A DNA stretch of 60,444 nt from Alphaproteobacteria bacterium. GTDB taxonomy: Bacteria; Pseudomonadota; Alphaproteobacteria; JAJTHO01; CANGXP01. Below are positions 40,009 to 49,106 of this stretch, piece by piece. Numbering within the stretch: the first letter of the stretch is position 1; each line of letters opens with the position of its first letter. The stretch is from positions 1 through 60,444 of the forward strand of contig CANGXP010000007.1 of NCBI GenBank assembly GCA_947457935.1, in the 5' to 3' direction. A program made the translations under genes and the position numbers. The notes under the pieces are model-generated. The model made no database searches and was not told where the DNA came from. It worked only from the letters and a program-made list of their open reading frames with translations.

Positions 40009-41241
40009 ATGAAATCAGACCTTCTCCACACCCTTTCCACACGCGGTTTTATCCATCAAGGCACAGACCTTGAAGCATTAGATGCGCTCTGTGTATCGCA
40101 AAGAATCACAGGGTACATTGGCTTTGATGCAACGGCGGATAGCTTGCACATTGGCAATCTTTTACAGGTTATGTTATTGCGGCGTTTGCAGCAAGCAGGG
40201 CACACGCCGATTGTGCTGATGGGTGGCGGGACAACCAAGGTGGGCGACCCTTCAGGTAAAGATGCCGTACGGCAACTGCTCGATGATGCCGCGATTAATC
40301 AGAACATCAGCGGCATTCAACAGATTTTTGCAAACTACATTGATTTTAACAAGGCGCAGCTTGTCAATAATGATGACTGGCTACGCGAGCTGAATTACAT
40401 TGCCTTTCTGCGCGATTTTGGGGCGCATTTCTCGGTGAATCGAATGCTGTCGTTTGATAGCGTGAAATTGCGTCTGGAACGGGAACAGCCGCTGTCTTTC
40501 CTTGAATTTAACTACATGATTCTCCAAGCCTATGACTTTTTAGAGCTCAACAAACGCTATGGCTGCGTGTTGCAAATGGGCGGCTCTGATCAGTGGGGTA
40601 ATATTGTCAACGGCGTGGATTTAACGCGTCGAATCTTAAGCAAAACAGTGTTTGGCTTAACCTCGCCGTTGTTGACGACGGCAAGCGGCGCAAAAATGGG
40701 CAAAACCGCCCAGGGAGCCGTGTGGCTCAATGCGGATAAGCTCTCTCCCTATGATTTTTGGCAGTTCTGGCGCAACACGGAAGATGCGGATGTGGGGCGT
40801 TTCTTAAAATTATTTACAGAATTGTCGCTTGAAGAGATTGCAAAATTAGAAGCCCTTGGTGGTGCAGAAATTAATGAGGCGAAAAAGATTCTCGCAACGG
40901 CGGTGACAACGCTATGTCATGGCGAAAAAGCGGCAATAGAGGCAGAAAAAACCGCTAAAGAGACATTTGAGCAAGGATTATCCAGCGCGGGACTGCCCAC
41001 CACCAATATTCCCAAAGCCACGCTAGAAAAGGGTTTGCCATTGTTAGACGCGTTGGTGCAGGCAGATTTAACGCCCTCAAAAAGCGAAGCACGAAGATTT
41101 ATTAAAGTTGGGGCTATACGTATCAATGATTGTGTGATACAACAGGAGCAACATTTAATTCGCCTTGAGGATTTCCAACAAGGCGAGACGCTTAAACTCT
41201 CGGTCGGCAAGAAGAAGCACGGACTGCTGAAAATTGCGTGA
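40009..41241 (+). CDS. tyrS: tyrosyl-tRNA synthetase
   Basis: A class I synthetase of 410 residues. [14 protein letters not shown] gives the HIGH-type motif (HIGN, about 45-48), [25 protein letters not shown] the tyrosine pocket (quoted in part as [11 protein letters not shown]), KMGKT the KMSKS-type loop (about 228), and the C-terminal S4 domain (about 345-410) is complete. It charges tRNA-Tyr. Followed by a family A palindrome. Confidence 0.97.
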   Translation: MKSDLLHTLSTRGFIHQGTDLEALDALCVSQRITGYIGFDATADSLHIGNLLQVMLLRRLQQAGHTPIVLMGGGTTKVGDPSGKDAVRQLLDDAAINQNISGIQQIFANYIDFNKAQLVNNDDWLRELNYIAFLRDFGAHFSVNRMLSFDSVKLRLEREQPLSFLEFNYMILQAYDFLELNKRYGCVLQMGGSDQWGNIVNGVDLTRRILSKTVFGLTSPLLTTASGAKMGKTAQGAVWLNADKLSPYDFWQFWRNTEDADVGRFLKLFTELSLEEIAKLEALGGAEINEAKKILATAVTTLCHGEKAAIEAEKTAKETFEQGLSSAGLPTTNIPKATLEKGLPLLDALVQADLTPSKSEARRFIKVGAIRINDCVIQQEQHLIRLEDFQQGETLKLSVGKKKHGLLKIA

Positions 41242-41252
41242 ATGTTACTGAC

Positions 41253-41376
41253 AAAAAGCCTTTATGTCTTGCTGCAAATGACTGTTCCTTGCGCTTCCGT
41301 TGCTCATGTACCCAAAAGTACACTGCGCTACGGTTCTCAGAAACAGACATTTTCGCTAGCGACCTAAAGACTTTTT
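41253..41376. repeat. large imperfect palindrome, family A (copy A5)
   Basis: Outer arms AAAAAG-CTTTATGTC and GACCTAAAG-CTTTTT. The inner 100 bases are nearly identical to A4 (26629-26731), with the tip CATGTAC-CCAAAA-GTACACTGCG. It lies between two housekeeping genes. The rest of 41377-41480 holds no gene. Confidence 0.85.
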
Positions 41377-41480
41377 AATACGCTCAGTGGTTTGCGCTTT
41401 TTGGCTATTATTTCCAAAAAGTAAGGATTTTTTGGAAATATAACCCGTAGCAATGATGCTACCTTAGTTTAGGACGTACT

Positions 41481-43124
41481 ATGACTGATACACTACCCGT
41501 AACCGCTGCTGATGCAGCGAGCTTTGCAGCGTTTAACCTGCATGAACTAACCCTTAAAGCCATTAATGACAGTGGCTATACAACCCCCACCGCGATTCAA
41601 CAACAAGCCATTCCCATCGTTTTAGCAGGCAATGATATTGTGGGTTGTGCCCAAACAGGCACAGGCAAAACTGCGAGTTATACTCTGCCGCTCATTGAAA
41701 AGTTGCTGACAGGTCGCCGCAGAGCGCGGATGCCGCGTGCGCTCATTCTCGCCCCTACCCGCGAAATTGCGCTGCAGGTGGAAGAAAACTTCAAAAAATA
41801 TGCAAAACATCATCGCCTCTACAGCGTAACGCTCGTGGGCGGTATGTCGCCTGTGATGCAGGAACGCGCCATTATGAATGGTGTAGATGTGCTGATTGCC
41901 ACTCCCGGTCGATTGATGGATCATATGGCGCGCGGCAAGATTATTCTTACCGATGTGCAAACACTCGTGATTGATGAAGCCGACAGAATGCTGGACATGG
42001 GCTTTATTCCTGATGTGGAAAAAATTGTGCGTACCCTGCCAGCAACGCGCCAAACATTGATGTTCTCTGCCACCATGGCGAAACCGATTCGGGTGCTTGC
42101 GTCAAAATTCCTCAATAGTCCTAAAGAAGTGACGATTGAGCCAAAAGTGATGACCTCGGCGAGTGTTGAGCAGTTTTACTGCCCCGTGCCAAACACCCAT
42201 GAAGCGAAACGCGAAGCATTCCGCAAACTCATTGAATTACAAACGATTTACAAGGCCATTGTGTTTTCTAACCGCAAACGGGATGTGTCTATTATCGCCA
42301 AAGACCTAACCAAAAATGGCTTCAGAGCGGCAGAACTCCACGGAGACATGAGTCAAGGGCAACGTCTCAAAACCCTTGCACGCTTCAAAGAAGGAAAGAT
42401 TGATTTCCTTGTAGCAAGTGATGTTGCCGCACGCGGGATTCACGTGGAAGCCTTGCCAACCGTGATTAACTATGACGTACCAACCAAGCCAGATGACTAT
42501 GTGCACCGTATTGGGCGGACAGGGCGTGCGGGGGATATTGGTAAAGCGTTCACGCTTGTGACTAATGACCAGAAAAAGCATTATGACGATGTGTTGTCAC
42601 ACATTAAATCAACCATGGAACTGTTCGATTTGGGCTACAACATTGTGTTTGATGAACGGAGCGCGGCACCAAGCCGTGGTCGTGGTGGTAGAAGCGGTGG
42701 TCGCTCGTTTGGCGGCGGCGGTGGTCGTCCTCAAGGTGGATTTAACAGAGGCGGTGGCGAAGGTCGTCGTTTTGGTAACAGCGAAGGTCGCCCTCAAGGC
42801 AACGGTGAAAGCCGTCGTACAAGAGCTGAAGGCGAGGCGCGTCCTCAAAGTGGGGAAGGGCGCCGCTTCAATAACGAAGGGAGCAATCCCCGCCCCCGTT
42901 TCAATGCAGAAGGAGCTGGCAGCGGTAATCCCCGTCCGCGTTTTGCAAAACCTGAAGGCGCAGCAACGGGCGACAAACCAAAGTTTCAAGCGCGTCGTGG
43001 CAACAGCAATGGTGCGCCGCGCCGTGCAGAAGGCGGCGAGTCTGCTGGTGGTGAGGGCATGCCTTCGTTCTTGAACCGCAGTGCGAAAAGACCGAATTCG
43101 AACGCTAAGAAGACCTCCGCATAA
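41481..43124 (+). CDS. rhlE: DEAD-box RNA helicase, RhlE type
   Basis: This 547-residue protein carries the Q motif (TPTAIQQQAIP), motif I AQTGTGKT, Ib TPGRLMDH, II DEADRML, III MFSATM, V ASDVAARGI and VI HRIGRTGRAG. From about residue 395 it has a long Arg/Gly-rich tail (GRGGRSGGRSFGGGGGR and repeats of EGRRFN/RPQG) that binds RNA non-specifically. It probably acts in ribosome assembly or RNA decay. The gene is 3 bases before ispDF. Confidence 0.93.
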   Translation: MTDTLPVTAADAASFAAFNLHELTLKAINDSGYTTPTAIQQQAIPIVLAGNDIVGCAQTGTGKTASYTLPLIEKLLTGRRRARMPRALILAPTREIALQVEENFKKYAKHHRLYSVTLVGGMSPVMQERAIMNGVDVLIATPGRLMDHMARGKIILTDVQTLVIDEADRMLDMGFIPDVEKIVRTLPATRQTLMFSATMAKPIRVLASKFLNSPKEVTIEPKVMTSASVEQFYCPVPNTHEAKREAFRKLIELQTIYKAIVFSNRKRDVSIIAKDLTKNGFRAAELHGDMSQGQRLKTLARFKEGKIDFLVASDVAARGIHVEALPTVINYDVPTKPDDYVHRIGRTGRAGDIGKAFTLVTNDQKKHYDDVLSHIKSTMELFDLGYNIVFDERSAAPSRGRGGRSGGRSFGGGGGRPQGGFNRGGGEGRRFGNSEGRPQGNGESRRTRAEGEARPQSGEGRRFNNEGSNPRPRFNAEGAGSGNPRPRFAKPEGAATGDKPKFQARRGNSNGAPRRAEGGESAGGEGMPSFLNRSAKRPNSNAKKTSA

Positions 43125-43127
43125 GTT

Positions 43128-44285
43128 ATGAAACAAAGGGACGTTGCCGCTATAATCGTTGCTGCAGGAAGCAGTAGCCGTTATGGCGGCAATATTCCTA
43201 AACAATATGAGATACTAGGTGGCAAGTCTTTGCTGCTGTATAGTGTAGAGGTGCTTCTCGCGCACCCCGCTATTTCCCGTGTTTTGCTGGTGATCAACAA
43301 AGAGCATCACGCCTTTGTCGCGGCATTAAAACTTTCCTCTCGTGTAGAAATTGTAATCGGCGGTGCTTCGCGCCAGCAATCGGTCAATAATGGCTTGAAA
43401 GCCTTGCAAAATAAGCCGCCGCATGGGGTGTTGATTCACGATGCAGCGCGACCGTTTATCACCGCACAAACCGTTGATGCCCTTCTTGTGGCGTTAGAAA
43501 CAAGCGATGGCGCGATTCCCGCAAGCCCTATTGCCGATACGCTCAAAAAAAATACCCCCGCCCAAAAAATTGAAAAAACCGTTGAACGGCATCATTTATG
43601 GGCGGCACAAACCCCGCAAGCATTTGACTATGCAAAAATTTTCCATGCCCACACCGAATTTGCGGCGATTGAAGCAACCGATGACGCACAACTCGCAGAA
43701 TTAGCGGGTTTCAGCGTTGCACTTGTGCCGCATTCACGGCATAATTTTAAAATCACCACACAAGAGGATATGCAGATGGCAGAAGCCTTGATTGCACAGA
43801 CAAAACCACGGCAACAGCGCATTGGGCAAGGCGTTGATGTGCATAGCTTTACAGCGGGCGATTTTGTGACACTATGCGGCGTGAAAATCCCACATATCCA
43901 CGCCCTTAAAGGGCATTCGGATGCGGATGTGGCGCTTCATGCCCTAACGGACGCCTTGTTAGGCACGATTGGCGCAGGCGATATTGGCGTGCACTTTCCC
44001 CCCTCTGATAATCAATGGCAAAATGCCGATTCACTGATTTTTTTGCGTCACGCGGTAAAATTACTCCACGCCAAAGGCGCGGAAATCAACAATATTGACG
44101 TAACTATTTTATGCGAACGCCCTAAAATTCTGCCGCATCGCGTAGCCATGGTCGCTGTTCTCACCAAAGAATTAGGACTTGCCGACGATCAGGTGAGCAT
44201 AAAAGCCACAACCACAGAAAAACTGGGATTTTTAGGGCGTGAAGAGGGGATTGCCGCGATGGCAGTGGTGAGCGTGGTGGTTTAA
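43128..44285 (+). CDS. ispDF: bifunctional IspD/IspF isoprenoid enzyme
   Basis: A 385-residue fusion. The IspD part (about 1-225) has AAGSSSRYGGNIPKQYE and HDAARPFIT, and makes CDP-methylerythritol. The IspF part (about 228-385) has RIGQGVDVHSF, the metal ligands in KGHSDADVALHALTDALLG, and ATTTEKLGFLGREEGIAA, and makes the cyclodiphosphate. Fusion of the two is frequent in alphaproteobacteria. IspE is not here. Confidence 0.96.
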   Translation: MKQRDVAAIIVAAGSSSRYGGNIPKQYEILGGKSLLLYSVEVLLAHPAISRVLLVINKEHHAFVAALKLSSRVEIVIGGASRQQSVNNGLKALQNKPPHGVLIHDAARPFITAQTVDALLVALETSDGAIPASPIADTLKKNTPAQKIEKTVERHHLWAAQTPQAFDYAKIFHAHTEFAAIEATDDAQLAELAGFSVALVPHSRHNFKITTQEDMQMAEALIAQTKPRQQRIGQGVDVHSFTAGDFVTLCGVKIPHIHALKGHSDADVALHALTDALLGTIGAGDIGVHFPPSDNQWQNADSLIFLRHAVKLLHAKGAEINNIDVTILCERPKILPHRVAMVAVLTKELGLADDQVSIKATTTEKLGFLGREEGIAAMAVVSVVV

Positions 44286-44309
44286 GAAATAGATAAATAA
44301 AATACTTGA

Positions 44310-44329
44310 CTAATATATATATATATTAG
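44310..44329. promoter_or_regulatory. AT-rich perfect 20-base palindrome
   Basis: CTAATATATATATATATTAG directly follows TTGA (44306-44309), so it overlaps a possible -35 element and spacer upstream of the small secreted-peptide gene. It may be a regulator site or only a low-complexity tract. Confidence 0.35.
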
Positions 44330-44408
44330 CGTGAATTATTCAATTTCGTCTAGGTTCGCTTAGCGATGAGAATAATCCAATTAGCCCTGCCCAGAGCAGG
44401 TTTATGTT

Positions 44409-44528
44409 ATGAAAATCTCATTGGTTGTTGTCTTGTTGCTCTCTTGTTTATGGTTTGCCCCCTCTGGCAATGCTGCCATAAATCAATGCACAATCAAAGT
44501 GTGCATTGAAATCCCTGCTGTTAATTAG
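44409..44528 (+). CDS. 39-residue secreted peptide
   Basis: MKISLVVVLLLSCLWFAPSGNA is a clean signal peptide. The remaining AINQCTIKVCIEIPAVN is only about 17 residues with two Cys. A strong terminator follows the stop by 2 bases, and a possible promoter lies upstream, so it looks like a complete small transcription unit. Its 3' part is antisense to the C-terminal extension of the vapC-like gene. No ribosome site better than weak (GTTATG context) is seen. Function unknown. Confidence 0.45.
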   Translation: MKISLVVVLLLSCLWFAPSGNAAINQCTIKVCIEIPAVN

Positions 44529-44936
44529 CGCAAAGCCCTCACTCTCAACTATTCGGAGAGTGGGGGCTTTGTTTTTAGAGGGCTTTAGAACATTAGTCAA
44601 CATGGGGAAATGCTTGGTGTTGAGGGTAACAAGGCGAACGTTGAGTTCTTGCGCCGTTGCGGCGATGATGGCATCCACCATATCTGTACCATGACTTTTT
44701 GCGTATTGTTTTTCAATAAGTCCGCCAATTTTTGCGATTTCCTTGTTTACAGGGAGTATGGTGCATTGTGACAAGAAAAATTCCAGCATGTCCATTTCTT
44801 GCGGACGCACACCGCGATATAATTCGGCAACAGTCATTGCAGAAAGTGTTATGGTATCACCCAGATTTTCTATAAAAGAGCACGCAGGTGCATGACGTCG
44901 AAAATAATCAATAAGAACGCATGTATCAAGAAGCAT
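44448..44936 (-). CDS. PIN-domain toxin (VapC-like) with C-terminal extension
   Basis: 162 residues starting MLLDTCVLIDYFRR with the first Asp, then Glu in AELYRGV, Asp in DMVDAIIAATA and Asn/Thr in TLNTKHFPML, a complete PIN set. VapC proteins of this class normally end soon after KHFPML plus about 10 residues. Here some 35 more residues are read (including EGFALINSRDFNAHFDC), encoded across an intrinsic terminator and antisense to a small peptide gene. The tail may be read-through of a lost stop codon. It overlaps its antitoxin by 11 bases. Confidence 0.8.
   Translation of the reverse strand: MLLDTCVLIDYFRRHAPACSFIENLGDTITLSAMTVAELYRGVRPQEMDMLEFFLSQCTILPVNKEIAKIGGLIEKQYAKSHGTDMVDAIIAATAQELNVRLVTLNTKHFPMLTNVLKPSKNKAPTLRIVESEGFALINSRDFNAHFDCALIYGSIARGGKP
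44531..44576. terminator. strong intrinsic terminator
   Basis: CAAAGCCC-TCACTCTC pairs with GAGAGTG-GGGGCTTTG around a 9-base loop, followed by TTTTT. It ends the small-peptide unit on the plus strand and lies inside the extended reading frame of the vapC-like gene on the minus strand. Confidence 0.85.
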
Positions 44937-45210
44937 TGAATTGCTCTAACTGAAGTTCTCCGCGTGCTCTAACGGTTTTTCTCGATTTCTTCAATATCTC
45001 TTCTACTTCAGGATAATCAGCCCACATGCCAAACGCTGCTTCGATAGCCTTTTTGCGTTGTGCGGCTTTTTCTTCAGGGGTTGAGGTCGTATAGCGCAAT
45101 GCGTCGACAGCCTCACGAATCAGGCTGCTTTGTTGTTTGCCTGAATTCTTGGCAAAAGTCTTTAGCCATGCCGCTTGTGCAGGGGTGAGGTAAACTTGGG
45201 TGCGAACCAT
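44926..45210 (-). CDS. ribbon-helix-helix antitoxin of the VapC-like toxin
   Basis: 94 residues from the ATG at 45210: MVRTQVYLTPAQAAWLKTFA, the RHH core (strand T-Q-V-Y-L, then two helices with SSLIREAVDAL). The C-terminal part is charged and binds the toxin. An upstream ATG at 45234 would give MSTTSNSI before it; the mapped -10/-35 places the transcription start at about 45235, so that form would be leaderless. Neither start has a clear ribosome site. Expected to repress its own promoter. Confidence 0.78.
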   Translation of the reverse strand: MVRTQVYLTPAQAAWLKTFAKNSGKQQSSLIREAVDALRYTTSTPEEKAAQRKKAIEAAFGMWADYPEVEEILKKSRKTVRARGELQLEQFNAS

Positions 45211-45233
45211 GATGCTATTTGAAGTAGTAGACA

Positions 45234-45270
45234 TATACAGTACTGTATACAGCATTTGCTTTTTTGTCAA
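45234..45270 (-). promoter_or_regulatory. promoter and operator of the VapC/RHH module
   Basis: On the minus strand TTGACA (45270-45265) and TACAGT (45247-45242) have a 17-base spacer. The perfect palindrome TATACAGTACTGTATA (45234-45249) covers the -10 box and reaches the possible ATG at 45234, as expected for RHH autorepression. Confidence 0.75.
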
Positions 45271-45290
45271 GAAGCGTGTAGGAAGTGATC

Positions 45291-45749
45291 ATGAAAAACA
45301 CCCTGATAAAACTCTACTGCACTTGGTTTGGTGCGGGACTCAGCCCTAAAGCCCCCGGAACGATGGGATCGATCGCCGCACTCCCCTTTGCATGGGGCAT
45401 TGCGTATTATGGCGGCTCAGTAGCCTTGCTGGCGGCAGCGTTGGTAGTGTTTGCAATCGGCGTTCCCTTAAGCACAATGTTGGCAAAAGACTTAAAAACC
45501 GATGATCCGCAATGTATTGTGGTGGATGAAGTGGCGGGGCAATGGCTTGCGTTGGCGGCAGCACCTTTAACTTGGCAGACGTATTTGTTGGGATTTATTT
45601 TATTTCGTTTGTTTGATATTACGAAACCGTTTCCTGTGTCTTGGGCAGATGAAAAACTGCAAGGCGGGTGGGGGATTATGCTGGATGATATTTTTGCGGG
45701 CGTTTATGCGTGGTTTTTATTGCAGGGGATGCTGTTGTGGATACTTTAG
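45291..45749 (+). CDS. pgpA: phosphatidylglycerophosphatase A
   Basis: 152 residues from the ATG at 45291 (MKNTLIKLYCTWFGAGLSPKAPGTMGS) after GGAAG. The PgpA motifs GLSPKAPGTMGS, DDPQCIVVDEVAGQW and FRLFDITKPFPVSWAD are all present, with several membrane segments. It removes phosphate from PGP to give phosphatidylglycerol in the inner membrane. It overlaps pncC by 13 bases. Confidence 0.93.
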   Translation: MKNTLIKLYCTWFGAGLSPKAPGTMGSIAALPFAWGIAYYGGSVALLAAALVVFAIGVPLSTMLAKDLKTDDPQCIVVDEVAGQWLALAAAPLTWQTYLLGFILFRLFDITKPFPVSWADEKLQGGWGIMLDDIFAGVYAWFLLQGMLLWIL

Positions 45750-46204
45750 CGGCAACGGTTCTGGGGCAATGCAAAGCGAAAGGCTATACGCTTGCCTGTG
45801 CGGAATCGTGTACAGGAGGATTAATTTCTGCGGCACTCACTGATATTGCTGGCAGTTCAGCCGTCTTTACCCACGGCTTTATTACATATGCTAACAACGC
45901 AAAAATTGCGATGTTGGGCGTGTCTGCAGTTGATTTAGAACAATTTGGGGCAGTGAGCGAAACGGTTGTACGGCAAATGGCAGAAGGCGCACGGCGGGTG
46001 AGTGGCGCGGATATTAGTGTTGCAACAACAGGCATTGCAGGCCCTTCTGGCGGAACAGCGCAAAAACCTGTTGGTTTAGTATTTGTGGCGGTTGCAAGCC
46101 CTGATCAAACGCTTGTTAAAGAATTGCGACTGCAGGGCAATCGGCAGGAAATTCGGGCGCAAACGGTGGAGTATGCGCTGAAAATGCTACAAGATCTTAT
46201 CTGA
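45737..46204 (+). CDS. pncC: nicotinamide-nucleotide amidohydrolase (CinA C-terminal domain)
   Basis: About 155 residues from GTG at 45737, which has AGGGGA eight bases upstream; ATG 45710 lies well inside pgpA and has no ribosome site. It consists of a single CinA C-domain: LACAESCTGGLISAALTDIAGSSAVF, TYANNAKIAMLGV, and TTGIAGPSGGTAQKPVGLVFVA (landmarks). It deamidates NMN in NAD recycling. Stand-alone pncC beside pgpA is common. Its end overlaps the convergent RatA-like gene by 18 bases. Confidence 0.92.
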   Translation: MDTLAATVLGQCKAKGYTLACAESCTGGLISAALTDIAGSSAVFTHGFITYANNAKIAMLGVSAVDLEQFGAVSETVVRQMAEGARRVSGADISVATTGIAGPSGGTAQKPVGLVFVAVASPDQTLVKELRLQGNRQEIRAQTVEYALKMLQDLI

Positions 46205-46642
46205 TGAACGCCGCCCATAACGACGATGTGCCTCGGTTTCAAAGGCACCAACCATGCGTTTTACAACCTCAAAAAACAACCCGCTAATAAGCCCTTGTAA
46301 AACTTTATTGCCAAACTCAAAGTCGATAAAAAAATCAATTTCGCAATGAACGTTTTCCAGCGCCCGAAAGCGCCATTCATTGTGCAAATGTTTGAAAGGA
46401 CCGTTGAGGTATTCCACCTTAATGTTCTCATGCGGCAAAAAATGGACTTTTGAGGTATATTTTTCGCGGAGTACCTTATAGCCAATCAGTAAATCCGCTG
46501 TAAGATTTTCTGTGGTGCGATTTTGCACCCGCACCCCCTGACACCACGGCAAAAATTTTGCGTAAGAATCCACATCCGCGACAAGTGCAAAAACTTGGCT
46601 TTGGGAGTAAGGAAGGATTTTCTTTTCAGTATATTTCGGCAT
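46187..46642 (-). CDS. RatA/Coq10-family START-like protein
   Basis: This 151-residue protein starts MPKYTEKKILPYSQSQVFALVADVDSYAKFLPWCQGVRV, the standard opening of the family (here seen as landmarks YSQSQVFALVADVDSYAKF). FLPHENIKVEYLNGPFKHLHNEWRF and IDFEFGNKVLQGLISGLFFEV follow. In mitochondria and alphaproteobacteria the likely role is ubiquinone binding (Coq10); in E. coli the relative RatA blocks ribosome association. It lies 12 bases downstream of lipA on the same strand. Confidence 0.9.
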   Translation of the reverse strand: MPKYTEKKILPYSQSQVFALVADVDSYAKFLPWCQGVRVQNRTTENLTADLLIGYKVLREKYTSKVHFLPHENIKVEYLNGPFKHLHNEWRFRALENVHCEIDFFIDFEFGNKVLQGLISGLFFEVVKRMVGAFETEAHRRYGRRSSDKIL

Positions 46643-46654
46643 GAGAGGTGTTCG

Positions 46655-47602
46655 TTATTTACCCGTTGCCATGCGTGCTTCACGCAATTTCACAAAATCA
46701 CTATCTGCATGATAACTCGAGCGGGTTAGAGGACTCGCAGAAACCATTAAGAACCCTTTGCCGTACGCCATTTTTTCCAATGCTTTAAATTCATCAGGGG
46801 TAACGAAATTCAGCACAGGGTGATGTTTGGGCGTGGGTTGCAAATATTGTCCGATAGTGAGGAAATCCACATTTGCAGAACGTAAATCATCCATCACTTG
46901 GTAGATTTCTTCTTTTTGTTCGCCTAATCCTACCATAATGCCAGACTTGGTGAAAATGGACGGATCTTGCTTTTTGATGGAATCCAGCAAGCGGAGACTG
47001 TTGAAATACCGTGCGCCCGGACGCACAGACGTGTAAAGGCGCGGCACAGTCTCCAAATTATGATTGTAGACATCAGGGCGCGCCTCAACAACGCGGGCAA
47101 TATATTTTTCTTTACGCAAAAAATCAGGGGTTAGAATTTCGATAGTGGTGTGGGGGGATGCTGCGCGAATAGCGCGAATGGTTGCGGCAAAGTGTTCCGC
47201 GCCGCCGTCTTCCAAGTCATCCCTATCAACAGACGTTACAACAACATGCGCAAGTCCCAACTCTGCAACGGCTTTACCGACATTTTCAGGCTCATGCGGA
47301 TCAAGCAAATCAGGGCGACCTGTTGCCACATTGCAAAAGGCACAGGCACGGGTACACACACTGCCCAAAATCATAAAAGTAGCGTGTTTTTTTGCCCAAC
47401 ATTCACCAATGTTGGGGCAGGCTGCCTCTTCACACACTGTATTGAGTTTTAAGCCCCGCATGAGATTGCGCGTTTTATGATATTCTTCCGAGACGGGTGC
47501 TTTAACACGAATCCAGTCAGGCTTTGCAAGACGCGGTGAACTCGGTTTATTGATATGATGCGGCTGGCGCACCGTTTCTTTTACAGTTTCGATAGTTTCC
47601 AT
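46655..47602 (-). CDS. lipA: lipoyl synthase
   Basis: A 315-residue radical SAM enzyme. The auxiliary cluster motif is [13 protein letters not shown] and the SAM cluster motif is [32 protein letters not shown] and the C-terminal R-S-S-Y-H-A (TRSSYHAD) are present. It inserts two sulphurs into octanoyl groups on lipoyl domains. It is typically next to the Coq10/RatA-like gene in alphaproteobacteria, as here. Confidence 0.97.
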   Translation of the reverse strand: METIETVKETVRQPHHINKPSSPRLAKPDWIRVKAPVSEEYHKTRNLMRGLKLNTVCEEAACPNIGECWAKKHATFMILGSVCTRACAFCNVATGRPDLLDPHEPENVGKAVAELGLAHVVVTSVDRDDLEDGGAEHFAATIRAIRAASPHTTIEILTPDFLRKEKYIARVVEARPDVYNHNLETVPRLYTSVRPGARYFNSLRLLDSIKKQDPSIFTKSGIMVGLGEQKEEIYQVMDDLRSANVDFLTIGQYLQPTPKHHPVLNFVTPDEFKALEKMAYGKGFLMVSASPLTRSSYHADSDFVKLREARMATGK

Positions 47603-47640
47603 GAAAACATTTTAAAGAGCGGTGAAAAGAAAATAAAGAG

Positions 47641-49050
47641 TTATTTTTTCGTTAATTTCAACGCAACAAACGTGCGTTCCTGTCCGCGTTGAATCCGCAA
47701 CAGTACAGAGCGTTTTTCTTGCTCTACGGCTTGTTGGATATTTTCCTTCACGGCATTTAGGCTATCTGCAGGGTTTTGATTAACTTCTAAAATGATGTCA
47801 CCTGCTTTGATGCCCTTAATGGCTGCATCACTTGCGGGATCAACATCCACCACTACCACGCCTTTCTCATCAGAGAGATTATCTTTCAACTTCAAGCCTT
47901 CGATGGTTTCTGTCTGAACTTCATCAGGCTTGTTGTTTTGGGACAGCGTAATTTTGCCTGATTTTTCTGCCTCTTCGAGGTTAGCAATAGTAACATTCAG
48001 TGTTTTGCGAGCGTCATTTCTTTTAATAACAACAGGCACGGTTCTGCCAATTTTGGTGTCCGCAACAAGGCGCGGCAGGGCGTATTTTTCGCCAATCTCT
48101 TTGCCGTCATAACTTAAAATGAGATCGCCCGCTTGAATACCTGCTGCTTTTGCAGGTCCTTTGGGATCAACTTCCGCAACAAGCGCGCCGCGTGCCGTAT
48201 CAATGCCTAGGCTTTCGGCAATCTCAGGGGTAACAGGTTGAAACCGCACGCCTAACCATCCGCGTTTTGTGCTGCCAAACTCTTGTATTTGCTTGATAAT
48301 CGGCTGTGCTAAATCAGAAGGAACAGCAAAGCCAATGCCAACGCTGCCGCCTGTGGGGGAGAAAATAGCGGTGTTGATACCAATAACTTCGCCCTCGCTG
48401 TTGAATAGAGGCCCGCCAGAGTTACCGCGATTAATCGCTGCATCGGTTTGAATGAACTCATCATACGGCCCTGCATTGATGTTCCGAGCACGGGCGGAAA
48501 TAATCCCTGCGGTGACGGTGCTGCCCAACCCAAACGGATTGCCCACTGCCATAACCCAATCGCCCACACGCGCTTTTGTGGAATCACCCCATTTTACAAA
48601 CGGCAATTTTTTATTGGTTTTTATTTTGAGCAGAGCAAGGTCAGTTTTTGGGTCATGTCCTAACACTGTTGCTTCTAATTGCGTATTATCATGCAGCGTG
48701 ATGGTTATTTCTTCAGCTTTTTCAATAACGTGATTGTTGGTTACCATCAACCCATCCTCACTAATAATGAATCCCGACCCTAAAGAGGTGGCTTTTTGGG
48801 GTGCTTTATCCAGCGGCATCCCGCGACGTTGAAATTCTTTGAAAAACTCTTCCATGGGAGAGCCTTCAGGAAATTCTGGCAAAACAAGCTGTTGTTTTAC
48901 ATCAACAAGTTGGGTAGTTGATATGTTTACAACAGCGGGGAGGGCGGCTTCTGCTAAATCCGCAAAACTTTCAGGGGCGGATGCCATTGCAGCAGATATT
49001 TTAAGGGTAAGCGTGAAGATAATTGCGTAAAACAGGGAGGATAGGCGCAT
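47641..49050 (-). CDS. degP: periplasmic serine protease, Do/DegP family
   Basis: 469 residues with a signal peptide (MRLSSLFYAIIFTLTLKISAAMA). The triad is His in VTNNHVIEKA (about 105), Asp in PKTDLALLKI (about 136) and Ser in NRGNSGGPLF (about 210). Two PDZ domains follow (about 255-350 and 380-465). It degrades or refolds misfolded envelope proteins. Whether it is DegP, DegQ or MucD cannot be decided from sequence alone. It lies 38 bases upstream of lipA on the same strand. Confidence 0.93.
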   Translation of the reverse strand: MRLSSLFYAIIFTLTLKISAAMASAPESFADLAEAALPAVVNISTTQLVDVKQQLVLPEFPEGSPMEEFFKEFQRRGMPLDKAPQKATSLGSGFIISEDGLMVTNNHVIEKAEEITITLHDNTQLEATVLGHDPKTDLALLKIKTNKKLPFVKWGDSTKARVGDWVMAVGNPFGLGSTVTAGIISARARNINAGPYDEFIQTDAAINRGNSGGPLFNSEGEVIGINTAIFSPTGGSVGIGFAVPSDLAQPIIKQIQEFGSTKRGWLGVRFQPVTPEIAESLGIDTARGALVAEVDPKGPAKAAGIQAGDLILSYDGKEIGEKYALPRLVADTKIGRTVPVVIKRNDARKTLNVTIANLEEAEKSGKITLSQNNKPDEVQTETIEGLKLKDNLSDEKGVVVVDVDPASDAAIKGIKAGDIILEVNQNPADSLNAVKENIQQAVEQEKRSVLLRIQRGQERTFVALKLTKK

Positions 49051-49106
49051 GTCAATAACTCTCTTTTTTAGGTAAGATACGCATACTCCCTTAGAAAATC
49101 AAGGAA

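Noticed and set aside
41481-43124. Opposite-strand and shifted frames over the helicase tail (for example 42565-43074 and 42609-43205)
   Set aside because: The Arg/Gly-rich repeat keeps other frames open; the helicase motifs settle the real frame.
44306-44334. Full promoter for the small peptide built on TTGACT
   Set aside because: No -10 hexamer stands at the right distance; only the AT palindrome is reported.
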